A stretch of 36,094 nt of DNA from Bacteroidota bacterium (GTDB lineage: Bacteria > Bacteroidota > Bacteroidia > Flavobacteriales > Schleiferiaceae): positions 1-36,094 of the forward strand of contig PZPA01000010.1 in NCBI GenBank assembly GCA_003045825.1. The letters run 5' to 3'. Position numbers and translations under genes: made by a program. The notes under the pieces were generated by a model. That model was not told the origin of the DNA, searched no databases, and saw only the letters and a program-made list of their open reading frames with translations. The first letter of the stretch is position 1; every line of letters starts with the position of its first letter. Positions 23,746 through 32,535 of this stretch are shown piece by piece.

Positions 23746-26700
23746 TGGCGTACCACCACTGTTTTTTGCAGTAAGCCCTTAGCGGTTTCTATTTCGATAA
23801 CGTAGGTGCCGCTCGCAGCAGCACTTAGATCATAAGTCTTTTCAAATCCACCAGCTTGTGCTTCAAATGTGTCTACATTGATCACTTGACCAAGGTAGTT
23901 CACGATACGAACAGCAACAGGCGAGGCTTGATCAAGCGTACCATTAATGGCGAGCAGGCCTTGAGTTGGGTTAGGGTAAACCACCAGGGCGCTTAAATCT
24001 GAATGCTCCTCGAGGCCAATACCTTGGATCGATACAAAGATTTGTTGGCTCGTAGTATCACAATCCCCATAAAGCTTCAATACTGCCGTGTACTGGCCAT
24101 TGGCTGTGTATGTATGGGTTTGTGACGCACCTGTACCTGATCCGTTAGTTCCGTCACCAAAGTTGATGAAATAGGACGTGTACCCGGCTGCACCTGCCCA
24201 AGTAAAGGTAATGTCAGCGAACGTTGCGCTAATGGAATCAATGTTGTAGTTCGGGTTACCTACGTTGATTGCGGAGCAACTGTCTGTAGTGAATTGGTAA
24301 TTCATACGCAATGAGGTATCCCCGGCAGCACAAACCTCAGCCACATCGAAATTGTAGCTGGTTAATGGCTGCAGACTGGTCATTGAAGCCATAGCAGACG
24401 TAGATGTTCCCATCATCGTATTGGTAGCGCCAAAGGCCGTGTAATGGAACACATACGACCCTGTACCACCGGTCCAAGAAATATCCGCAAAGGTGCTTCC
24501 CATGTTGGCTACAGCTACATTAGTTGGTGTAGGACAAGATGGTGTAACACAGTTCGCCATAACTGTATCTACAGCACCTGCATTAAAATTCCCGGCAGAA
24601 ACACTAACGTTTTGAGAACCTGAGGCATTTGAAAGTGTGTAGTATACCTCTGACGGATACGAACCTTGAGCGCCGTTTACAACAGCAATTTCAGTTCCGG
24701 CACACACTTCAAAATCAATAATCAAGCTATCTCCCGTAGTAAATGCAGATCCAAAGGTTTGTCCATAGGCGCCGTTGTAATAGAGGTCAACGGTGGCGCC
24801 GTTCCACCCATCTCCATAGGTATCGTACATACTAATGGTATATGTACAGAGATCTGTAGTATCACAACTGTTGGTACAGAATGGGATAGGACCCAATGTG
24901 TCAGATGTCCCGTTACCCCCACAATCCGCGATCAGAATAATATCGTAGCAGGTGTTCGCGGAAAGTCCCGTAACTGTAAAACCAGAACTCGTCGTGGAAT
25001 CCATGAATGAAGCCATTGAGCCCGTCGCTTGAACGAAGCCCTGTGGACCCCACTCGTAAATGAATGTACCTGAATTTCCATTCGGGTTAAAAGAGAAATT
25101 AACGTCGTTTTTACCTGCAGTGTAAATCAAATCTTTAGGGTTAGGACAAAGCGTATTGCAGCTCGCCTGGAACGCAGCCATTTGTGTTCCCACTGTTGTC
25201 GAAGAAGTATTGGTGTAGGTAGCAATGGTTGCCCCTCCACTTATCACATTCAAGCCAATTTCACTCGGGTAACTTCCATCATCACTTACCACAATAGTAT
25301 AAGAGCCACCGGTACAAACACTAATGGTTTCGATATAGCTAGAACCGGTTAAAAAGTTTGCACCTAGTTCATACTCAACTCCGCCTTGTGCGTTAATTAC
25401 TTCCACCAGGGCACCATTCCAACCGTCACCCCACGAATCGGTTAATTCAATGGTGAAGGTACACATGTTTGAAGGCGAACAGGTCATGGTTTTAAACGTA
25501 ACCGGTCCAAATCCTGCAGAAACGGAACTGTCCGCACACATTTGAACCACATAGACGTCATAAGTCGTATTGCTATCCAATCCTGTCAACCAGGCTGGAG
25601 AACCACTCACGGTCACAGAGGTACCCGTGCCTTGGACAAATCCTGGAGGGCCGTATTCTAAATAGGTTTGAATACCGTTCGAAGTGTATGTGATCTGAGC
25701 GCTGTCCTGGAGGACGGTACCGACAGCAATAGCTGAAGGCGGAAGACAATCCGGCGCGTTAGTAATGGTAATATCTTCAATGTAGACCGCGCTGTAGGTC
25801 GTTGAATCACTACTCACGATCGCAATATGATCGTCCATCATATTGTACCCCGTAGAGGCATCAAAATAAATGGTGAATTGGGTCCAGTTGCCGCCATTTG
25901 GTACAAACACTGTATCCATAATATCAAGAGTGGACAAAGAAGAGGTATTACTGACCGTCCCAATGTATAGAGCGTTACCACCAGACCATGACGTATTCGC
26001 TGCATAAAATTCCATTTGCTTCGTACCACTGTCTAGGCCGGTGATCGCTGGACTCACCAACGCCTCGTAAGAAGCGTCGAAACTGTTGTAGAGGTAATAA
26101 TAATTGGCACCACTTCTCGGCGATACACTCCAAGTAGCGTTATCAATGTATCCGTAACCCGCGGCGCCAGATTCTTCAAGATAATACCAACAAGCTGGCG
26201 CGTTGGGATTGCTAAATCCACCCGTAGAATCATTGTCGAACCCTTCATAAACCGGGGTGCTGAGGGCAGTACAAAGCGTTTTAACCGTGTAAGGACCTAC
26301 TGTTTGGCTGTACCCGTTTCCGGCTGCGCTACAATTGGTTTCAATGAAAAATTCATAGGACGTATTTGGTGACAATCCGCTCACCGTAACGAATGTATCT
26401 GTAACGGTAATAGAGGTAGGGACATTGCTTGAACCTGCGATGCCATAATCTACTGTGAAAAGCGTATCCGCACTGGTCCAAATCAACGTAGCCGTAGTAT
26501 CAGAAGCCGTTAAACTCGCGAATACAGGGGCAGGACATGCCGGCGGTGTCGTGACGGTTACAGTGTAATCATGTACCTCACCGTAGATAAAACTTGAACA
26601 GCTCTGCGCCGCAGTGATTGCAGCCGAATAGTTAGAACGCACACGTAAGCGGTACGAACCTAAACTTACCGTTGACGGTATAGTGATGGAGCCTGTAGTA

Positions 26701-27044
26701 GTGCTCCAAGTGTTTGTAGGGCTTGACCATAGATGCTCACCGCTGTCGTCAAAATCACCGTCATCATTAAAATCAATCCAAAGCGCAAAATATTGCGTTG
26801 ACCAGTTTGAAGTAAAGGATATTGACGTGGGCGCAGTCTGCTGAATGAATACTGTATCCGATGTTTGTACGTTATAGTTTCCCGTTGAACAACCCGTGGC
26901 TGTATCTTGGAAACTGCCGATGAATACATCTTCAATATCATCCCCATAGGTGCAACCTGTGGAATACGTTGGTGCACAATACGTTTGTGCTTGTAGGGCA
27001 AGAGCGAACGTACTCAAAAGAATCGGAAGTAGGAGTTTTTTCAC
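23742..27044 (-). CDS. Giant modular secreted protein with GEVED, FN3, PKD and T9SS sorting domains
   Basis: 1100 residues, exported by Sec (signal peptide to about 19, LALQAQ) and then by T9SS. Domains in order: a GEVED domain at about 20-165 (WIDFNDDGDFDDSGEHLW near 95; YGEVHDYTV near 158), FN3 at about 168-255, a MAM/jelly-roll-like module at about 260-430, FN3 at about 432-520, a first 'GDGWNG' module at about 525-625, FN3 at about 628-720, a second GDGWNG module at about 728-830, FN3 at about 835-920, PKD at about 930-1005, and the type A sorting domain from YPNPTQG (about 1025) to the end, KTVVVRH. It is acidic, Thr/Ser-rich and cysteine-containing, as surface adhesins usually are. No catalytic motif is seen; adhesion is inferred from domain content only. 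Single gene with its terminator inside comF. Confidence 0.92.
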   Translation of the reverse strand: MKKLLLPILLSTFALALQAQTYCAPTYSTGCTYGDDIEDVFIGSFQDTATGCSTGNYNVQTSDTVFIQQTAPTSISFTSNWSTQYFALWIDFNDDGDFDDSGEHLWSSPTNTWSTTTGSITIPSTVSLGSYRLRVRSNYSAAITAAQSCSSFIYGEVHDYTVTVTTPPACPAPVFASLTASDTTATLIWTSADTLFTVDYGIAGSSNVPTSITVTDTFVTVSGLSPNTSYEFFIETNCSAAGNGYSQTVGPYTVKTLCTALSTPVYEGFDNDSTGGFSNPNAPACWYYLEESGAAGYGYIDNATWSVSPRSGANYYYLYNSFDASYEALVSPAITGLDSGTKQMEFYAANTSWSGGNALYIGTVSNTSSLSTLDIMDTVFVPNGGNWTQFTIYFDASTGYNMMDDHIAIVSSDSTTYSAVYIEDITITNAPDCLPPSAIAVGTVLQDSAQITYTSNGIQTYLEYGPPGFVQGTGTSVTVSGSPAWLTGLDSNTTYDVYVVQMCADSSVSAGFGPVTFKTMTCSPSNMCTFTIELTDSWGDGWNGALVEVINAQGGVEYELGANFLTGSSYIETISVCTGGSYTIVVSDDGSYPSEIGLNVISGGATIATYTNTSSTTVGTQMAAFQASCNTLCPNPKDLIYTAGKNDVNFSFNPNGNSGTFIYEWGPQGFVQATGSMASFMDSTTSSGFTVTGLSANTCYDIILIADCGGNGTSDTLGPIPFCTNSCDTTDLCTYTISMYDTYGDGWNGATVDLYYNGAYGQTFGSAFTTGDSLIIDFEVCAGTEIAVVNGAQGSYPSEVYYTLSNASGSQNVSVSAGNFNAGAVDTVMANCVTPSCPTPTNVAVANMGSTFADISWTGGTGSYVFHYTAFGATNTMMGTSTSAMASMTSLQPLTSYNFDVAEVCAAGDTSLRMNYQFTTDSCSAINVGNPNYNIDSISATFADITFTWAGAAGYTSYFINFGDGTNGSGTGASQTHTYTANGQYTAVLKLYGDCDTTSQQIFVSIQGIGLEEHSDLSALVVYPNPTQGLLAINGTLDQASPVAVRIVNYLGQVINVDTFEAQAGGFEKTYDLSAAASGTYVIEIETAKGLLQKTVVVRH

Positions 27045-27200
27045 TTGTAGTACTATTTAGATTTTACCGAATGAAAATAAGCCTTTTTAAGATTCAACAG
27101 TCAGCGCTAGTAACATAAAAGGGTGAATGTTGAGAATAACTGATTCAAAGCATTGTTTTAATGAGGGTGGTTTGGAATGAATTGGTCAATTTTGTTTTCT

Positions 27201-28283
27201 ATGAAACGCTATTTCTCCTTTTTGGCGCTATTCCTTCTATTGGTGGGGTGTGCCGTGCAAAGCAAGCCGCAAGGCGGTCCGCGCGACGAAACACCACCAA
27301 TAATTCTTTCACAATCGCCGAGGCCAGGGGAGCTTCATTTTAACGGTCACGAGGCATCGATCGTTTTTAACGAATACATTCAAGCGAAAAATCTACGATC
27401 AGCAATGGTCGCAACCCCTGAATTGGAGGGGCTTCAAGCAACAGTCAAAGGGAAACGACTGAGCATAACGTGGGACGAACAAGAATTGCGTGCGCAAACG
27501 ACGTACCGCATCTCTTTTGGAGACGCCATCGGCGATTTAAATGAAAACAATCCCTATCCTAACCTAGAAATGGTTTGGAGCACAGGCGATTATGTGGACA
27601 GCTTACGCCTTAATGTGCGTGTCGTGCCCCAGTCAAAAGTACCGTTTGAATCGCTAAAGGTTTGGCTCGTCGCTTCTAATACAGATACCGTTCAAGCCCC
27701 TGCGTTTAGTGCTACGCCTTCCAAAGATGGCATCGTAACGTTTAATTATCTCCCTACAGATTCCTTCGACATACTGGTATTTGAAGACCTCAATTTCGAT
27801 GGAACGTGGGCCCCTGAGTCCGAAACCTTTGGATTTCTAAAAGGTGCGGCCTCCTCTTCCGATTCTATGGCATATACCGTTCCATTCTTTAACGCCTTCT
27901 TTGAAACGCCCGAGGAAAATTCAACCGCATTTATGGATTCCATCGCCACGCTTCTGGATACTGCAAAATCTGAGAATTTAGGAAGGCTGACGCTCATTAT
28001 TCCACCGGCGAATACTACCGTCTTTGCTTGGCTTACACACGAAAGTGGTTACCTGCAATCCTTTGTTTATCCTTCGTTTCGAGAATCTGATACCAGTTAC
28101 ATTGATTTAGGAATGCAATTGCCCGGGAAGTATACTTTTTCGGGTTTTACTGATACCAATGGCGATTTCTTGTGGACGCCTGCATCTTGGTACGAGGGTA
28201 AAGCGAATGATCCCATTTTGGAAGAACAAACCTTCGAACTCAAAGCAAATTGGGACCTCGAGCAACCGCTAAACTTTAAGTGA
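27201..28283 (+). CDS. Lipoprotein with N-terminal Ig-like (Big_5/SbsA-type) domain
   Basis: 360 residues from ATG 27201. The signal peptide ends in lipobox LVGC (Cys17), followed by the typical Bacteroidetes sequence QGGPRDETPP. An Ig-like domain of the Big_5 type covers about 28-125 (PPIILSQSPRPGELHF..., ...TTYRISFGDAIGDLNENNP), and the remainder is beta-rich with FNYLPTDSFDILVFEDLNFDGTW in pieces near 190-205, a carboxypeptidase-regulatory-like segment. An in-frame start 24 bases upstream would add MNWSILFS before the signal peptide and is less likely. It overlaps the next gene's ATG by one base (TGATG), so the two are coupled. Function unknown; probably an outer-membrane surface or periplasmic lipoprotein. 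Confidence 0.83.
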   Translation: MKRYFSFLALFLLLVGCAVQSKPQGGPRDETPPIILSQSPRPGELHFNGHEASIVFNEYIQAKNLRSAMVATPELEGLQATVKGKRLSITWDEQELRAQTTYRISFGDAIGDLNENNPYPNLEMVWSTGDYVDSLRLNVRVVPQSKVPFESLKVWLVASNTDTVQAPAFSATPSKDGIVTFNYLPTDSFDILVFEDLNFDGTWAPESETFGFLKGAASSSDSMAYTVPFFNAFFETPEENSTAFMDSIATLLDTAKSENLGRLTLIIPPANTTVFAWLTHESGYLQSFVYPSFRESDTSYIDLGMQLPGKYTFSGFTDTNGDFLWTPASWYEGKANDPILEEQTFELKANWDLEQPLNFK

Positions 28284-29536
28284 TGAATCGCAAACAGATC
28301 GTTCTTTTCCTACTGGTATTTGGCGCAGGGCTGCAGGGCTTCGGTCAATCGTATATATCTCGGTTATGGAATACGAAGAAATACGCCGAAATCGTCGACT
28401 ATTCAGCGAAGGGCCAATCACTTAGCGGGCAGGATAATGTCTACGTTGGTCGCGCATTTATGGCGCTTGACCCGCCCCAGCCATTACGTGCTTTAGAGCA
28501 TTACGATTTAGCGGTAGCAAAGCGCTGGCAGAAAGATGATTTGTACTTTTTTCGTTCTGAGGCCAACTATGCCGTCAAAAAATACAATGCCGCACTGGCT
28601 GATCTAGAGGTCTGCCTTCAAATGCGTCCGAACTACCAAAAATATTTGCTTTCAAAAGCGGCAATAGCTTATGAGAAAGGCGATAAAGAATTGGCTTATA
28701 AAACGTACTATACGGTAAGCGAACTCTACGATAAACAAATGCCTTATTACATGCTTGTGGTGATTAATATTGAGCGCGAGCGTTATGTAAAAGCACAAGA
28801 ACAAATTGAAGGAAACCTTCTTCGATTCGAGCGCGGCAAAGACTTTTGGACCTTTACCGCGGAACAGGAAGTAGAATTGGAATGGCGAATTTTTAAGGAC
28901 TATTCAAAAGCGCTGAAAGCGCAAGAGGCACTGCTCTCCTACAAGCCAGATAATGCCCTCTATTTGGTCAATACGTTGTTGCTGCTTCGTATCTCAAAAC
29001 AGGATACCGCAGCGGCTATGGCTGAAGAAGATTTTCAAAAGCGCTACAATACCACTGCCCTTCCTCTCGAGTATTATAAGAAAGGTTCATTCAAGGTGAG
29101 CGAGCGTTTTACAACGAATGGGGTAATCGAAGATTTCAGGTATTTCCGTCCCCGCTTGTTTGACGGTAAAAAATACAGCCGATTTTATGTAAGCGATAAC
29201 GGTCGAATAGTGGGCGAACATTGGGCAGGTCTTCAAACTTCACCTGTGGACAGCACTCAAAAACTTTGGCAATTCTACAATGGCGTAGCAACCCGTTATA
29301 CCCCGGCTTCGGATACTTCGTATGTGGGTTTTTCAAGCCTTTTCGAACTTCCGGACAGTGCATTTACCGCGAGACCTTCAGGAGAAATCCGCATGGGGAT
29401 GGACACCTCAGAGCAACACCTCCTGAACGATTCACTGCCTAAGGTGCAGCTTCCTAAAGATACCGTGCCCGCCGGAGGGGAAACACCTCTCTTTCCGGTA
29501 CGTCAGGATTCTAGCGGGGTTCTAAGAGAGCTTTGA
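28283..29536 (+). CDS. Exported TPR-containing protein
   Basis: 417 residues. The signal peptide runs to about 21 (LFLLVFGAGLQGFGQ). Residues about 30-250 contain tetratricopeptide-like helices (ALEHYDLAVAKRWQKDDLYFFRSEANYAVKKYNAALADLEV in two repeats near 70-115, then AYEKGDKELAYKTYY near 130). The C-terminal third is beta-like, with YFRPRLFDGKKYSRFYVSDN in two pieces near 280-300, and ends in a disordered acidic/proline-rich tail. I chose ATG 28283; the GTG just before it is also possible. It is translationally coupled to the Ig-like lipoprotein, and its 3' end overlaps the convergent SCO gene by 26 bases. Role unknown; a periplasmic scaffold for the lipoprotein is one possibility. Confidence 0.75.
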   Translation: MNRKQIVLFLLVFGAGLQGFGQSYISRLWNTKKYAEIVDYSAKGQSLSGQDNVYVGRAFMALDPPQPLRALEHYDLAVAKRWQKDDLYFFRSEANYAVKKYNAALADLEVCLQMRPNYQKYLLSKAAIAYEKGDKELAYKTYYTVSELYDKQMPYYMLVVINIERERYVKAQEQIEGNLLRFERGKDFWTFTAEQEVELEWRIFKDYSKALKAQEALLSYKPDNALYLVNTLLLLRISKQDTAAAMAEEDFQKRYNTTALPLEYYKKGSFKVSERFTTNGVIEDFRYFRPRLFDGKKYSRFYVSDNGRIVGEHWAGLQTSPVDSTQKLWQFYNGVATRYTPASDTSYVGFSSLFELPDSAFTARPSGEIRMGMDTSEQHLLNDSLPKVQLPKDTVPAGGETPLFPVRQDSSGVLREL

Positions 29537-30182
29537 TGTCTTCAATGATTCGTTCCGCTTCGTTGGTACCGTCGTAAAAACCACGAATGCGCTTTTTATC
29601 ATCCACCAGGATGACGTTTTCCGTGTGAATAAAATCATGCTCATCAAAGCTAGTGCCGGGCTCCATGACTGCGAAATATTCGCGGCGCGCCATACGGTAC
29701 AATTCCTCTTTATCACCGGTCAATAAATGCCATTTTCCTTTGATAGCACCCACGCGCTCGCTGTAGGCGCGCATCACTTCAACCGTATCGATTTCAGGCA
29801 TTACGGTGTGGCTCACGAGGTGCACTCGCGGGTCGTCTTTAAAAACTTCCTGTACTTGCTGAAAGGTTTTTCCCATGTCAATGCAAATGGTGGGACACGT
29901 GGTAAAGAAAAAATCGGCCACATATATTTTGCCTTGAAGCAACGACGAGTCTGCGGGATTGCCCCATTGATCGACCAATTCAAAGTCGCCGATGCGGTGG
30001 CCGCGTCCTTTGCGCTCCAAATCATCGTCCACCACAGCTGGATTCAAGTCAGACGGATTGTAGATCGGCAAGACCCTTTTAGGCTGTAAAACCACATAGG
30101 AAGCAATGGAACCTCCAACAAATACTACAAAGAGAACGGCAATTTTTAACCATTCTGACGGGCTGAGCTTTATCTTTATCAT
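29511..30182 (-). CDS. SCO1/SenC-family copper chaperone
   Basis: 223 residues, membrane-anchored thioredoxin-fold protein that delivers copper to, or reduces, the Cu-A centre of cytochrome c oxidase. One N-terminal transmembrane helix (about 13-32) is followed by the periplasmic domain with copper ligands Cys96 and Cys100 (TTCPTIC) and His186 (DFIHTENV), all three present. An upstream in-frame TTG at 30191 is rejected in favour of ATG 30182. No other oxidase gene is in the window, but the divergent neighbour is a c-type cytochrome, fitting a respiratory role. The gene overlaps the convergent TPR gene by 26 bases. Confidence 0.93.
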   Translation of the reverse strand: MIKIKLSPSEWLKIAVLFVVFVGGSIASYVVLQPKRVLPIYNPSDLNPAVVDDDLERKGRGHRIGDFELVDQWGNPADSSLLQGKIYVADFFFTTCPTICIDMGKTFQQVQEVFKDDPRVHLVSHTVMPEIDTVEVMRAYSERVGAIKGKWHLLTGDKEELYRMARREYFAVMEPGTSFDEHDFIHTENVILVDDKKRIRGFYDGTNEAERIIEDIKALLEPR

Positions 30183-30205
30183 AGAATTCAAAAGTACATC
30201 ACGGC

Positions 30206-30610
30206 ATGAAGCTTTTCCACACCTTTAGTCACGCTATTTTGGCGCTTTTCATTGCAGGTATAACCACAGCATGCGGTGGTGGTTCAGAACCCTCTGCGAT
30301 AGAATCGTCTACAAAGCAGGAATCTTTGGAAAAGGGTCAATCTGGGGGATCTGAAATTCCATCAGAAATAAAAAGTCTTTTGTCAAAAAACACCTGTTTA
30401 GGGTGCCATAAAATGGATAAAAAATTAATTGGACCTTCCTTTTTGGCGATTGCCAAGCGTGGGTATACCGATAAAGAGTTGGTGCAGTTGATCAAGGAAC
30501 CGGTCCCGGAGAATTGGTCCGACTACCCACCAATGGCCCCAATGGCGTGGGTCGAAGACAAACAACTGGAAGCCATGGCCGTTTGGATTGCCTCCTTACC
30601 AAAAGAATAA
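30206..30610 (+). CDS. Lipoprotein cytochrome c (single heme)
   Basis: 134 residues. The signal peptide ends in TTAC (Cys23), followed by GGG, so the protein is a lipoprotein. A flexible linker (about 27-52) precedes a small class I cytochrome c domain: heme-binding CLGCH at 64-68 and the probable axial Met in YPPMAPM (Met110 or Met113). The length and the NTCLGCHKMDKKLIGPSF layout resemble c-551/c-552 electron carriers. It is divergent from the SCO gene with 23 bases between start codons, suggesting shared regulation and a role in delivering electrons to a terminal oxidase; the partner is not in the window. Confidence 0.93.
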   Translation: MKLFHTFSHAILALFIAGITTACGGGSEPSAIESSTKQESLEKGQSGGSEIPSEIKSLLSKNTCLGCHKMDKKLIGPSFLAIAKRGYTDKELVQLIKEPVPENWSDYPPMAPMAWVEDKQLEAMAVWIASLPKE

Positions 30611-30620
30611 TTTTTACCCC

Positions 30621-32495
30621 TTGGATATAAAAAACCTGCTTTCCGTTCATAAGATCAGTAAGTCTTATGGCATCAAAACCTTGTATACGGACATCACCTT
30701 TGGTATTCACGAAGGCGAAAAGGTGGCTATTGTGGCCAAAAATGGCGCAGGGAAAACAACCCTGATGCGGACGCTGATGGATCCCGCAACAGCGGATACT
30801 GGCGATGTAGTCTTTCGCAATGGTGTAAAACTTCGCTACCTGGAGCAACAACCAAATTTTGATAAGGGACTTACGGTTCGTCAAGTGCTTTACGACAGTG
30901 AGCATGCTGGCTTAGAGGCGCTGCGTCACTACGAAAAGGTGCTTGAAGAGGGCGGCGATGGCGATGCCATGCAACGGGCATTAGATCAGATAGAGGCAAC
31001 GGATGGATGGAATGTTGAGGGCCGGATTCAAGAAATGCACGGTAAGATGAATCTGCCCGATATGGACCGGATTATTGATTCGTTTTCCGGTGGAGAAATC
31101 AAACGGTTGGCCTTGGCCCAATTATTTATCGAAGAGCCAGACCTCATCTTAATGGACGAGCCTACCAACCATTTAGACTTGGACATCATTGAATGGTTAG
31201 AAGAGTACCTCATTCAATACCGTGGAGCCTTGCTAATGATCACGCACGACCGCTACTTTTTAGAGCGTGTTTGTGGGACGATATTCGAGTTGGAGAACAA
31301 GCAGTTCTACAAATACGAAGGGAACTACAGCTACTACCTCGAGCAGAAAGAGGTTCGCGAGGCGAATGAGGCAGCGAACTTGCATAAAGCGAAGCAACTG
31401 TTTAAGAAGGAATTGGACTGGATGCGTAAAACGCCGAGCGCGCGAACGGGTAAATCGAAAGACCGTATTGACCGATTCAAAGACATTAAAAAAGTCGCAA
31501 AACAGCGCATCGATGACAGCGAAGTTTCTCTTGAGATCAACAGCCAGCGTCTGGGCGGAAAGATTTTAGAACTCCATAAATTAGGCAAGAGCTATCCGAA
31601 CCGTCTGCTGCTAGAAAACTTCAGTTACGTCTTTAAAAAAGGAGAGCGTGCAGGGATTGTAGGGCCTAACGGATGTGGAAAATCCACACTGCTTAAGATG
31701 ATTATGGGGCTCGAAGCCCCTGATAAGGGAAAGATCATCACGGGCGAAACCGTGGTGTTTGGACACTACACACAAGATGGCATCATCGATAAAGGCGAGT
31801 TAAAAGTCATTGAGGTTGTTCAGGAAATTGGTGAATACATCACTTTGAAGAAGGGTCAAAAACTCACTGCTTCGCAACTCTGCGAGCGCTTCCTTTTTGA
31901 TGGGCACCAGCAGTACAGTTACGTAAGCACGCTCAGCGGCGGTGAGAAAAGAAGGCTGTTTCTGTTGACTATTTTAATGAAGAACCCCAACTTTCTCATT
32001 CTGGATGAGCCGACGAACGACCTGGACATTTTAACGCTACAAGCTCTTGAAGAGTTTTTAGACGACTTCCCGGGCTGCCTGTTGGTGGTGAGTCACGACC
32101 GTTATTTCTTAGATAAATTGTGCGACCATCTTTTTGTTTTTGAAGGCGGCGGTCGCATTAAAGATTTCAATGGGCATTATTACGAATGGCGTGAAGAGCA
32201 AAAACGTATTGATGCTATTCGTGTAGCGCAAGAAAAAATGGTAGTCGCCGTAACGGAAGAGGCACCGAAGGAAAAGGTAAAACTCAGTTTCAAGGAACGC
32301 ATCGAATGGGAGGCTTTACCGGAAGAAATTGCAGCTTTAGAAGCGAAACGCGACGCACTAAATGCGGTATTCGAAGGAATCGATCAAGATCCGGAGGAAG
32401 TAGTACGCGCGGCAGAAGAAATAAAAGTCGTGCTGGCGGAGTTAGACGAGAAAGAAATGCGCTGGTTAGAATTGGCGGAATTTGCCAACGAATAA
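30621..32495 (+). CDS. ABC-F family ATPase, Uup type (TTG start)
   Basis: Soluble ribosome-associated ATPase with two nucleotide-binding domains and no membrane part. From TTG 30621 it has 624 residues. Domain one shows Walker A AKNGAGKTT (39-47), signature FSGGE and Walker B LILMDEPTNHLD. The linker at about 250-300 is rich in Lys/Arg (LFKKELDWMRKTPSARTGKSK). Domain two shows GPNGCGKST, LSGGEKRR and FLILDEPTNDLDI. A C-terminal coiled coil (EEIAALEAKRDALNAVF... to the end) is the Uup hallmark. No in-frame ATG occurs before Walker A; TTG 30621 gives MDIKNLLSVHKISKSYG, which aligns with ABC-F starts, whereas TTG 30588 would overlap the cytochrome gene. Uup acts on translation or replication-linked DNA transactions in E. 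coli; the exact role here is unproven. Confidence 0.9.
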   Translation: MDIKNLLSVHKISKSYGIKTLYTDITFGIHEGEKVAIVAKNGAGKTTLMRTLMDPATADTGDVVFRNGVKLRYLEQQPNFDKGLTVRQVLYDSEHAGLEALRHYEKVLEEGGDGDAMQRALDQIEATDGWNVEGRIQEMHGKMNLPDMDRIIDSFSGGEIKRLALAQLFIEEPDLILMDEPTNHLDLDIIEWLEEYLIQYRGALLMITHDRYFLERVCGTIFELENKQFYKYEGNYSYYLEQKEVREANEAANLHKAKQLFKKELDWMRKTPSARTGKSKDRIDRFKDIKKVAKQRIDDSEVSLEINSQRLGGKILELHKLGKSYPNRLLLENFSYVFKKGERAGIVGPNGCGKSTLLKMIMGLEAPDKGKIITGETVVFGHYTQDGIIDKGELKVIEVVQEIGEYITLKKGQKLTASQLCERFLFDGHQQYSYVSTLSGGEKRRLFLLTILMKNPNFLILDEPTNDLDILTLQALEEFLDDFPGCLLVVSHDRYFLDKLCDHLFVFEGGGRIKDFNGHYYEWREEQKRIDAIRVAQEKMVVAVTEEAPKEKVKLSFKERIEWEALPEEIAALEAKRDALNAVFEGIDQDPEEVVRAAEEIKVVLAELDEKEMRWLELAEFANE

Positions 32496-32535
32496 CTAAC
32501 TTTAAACCAGTACCTAACCTGTTAAAAAAGTACCA

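Noticed and set aside
30588-30620. TTG at 30588 as start of the ABC-F gene
   Set aside because: It lies inside the cytochrome c coding region, and the extra 11 residues have no counterpart in ABC-F proteins.
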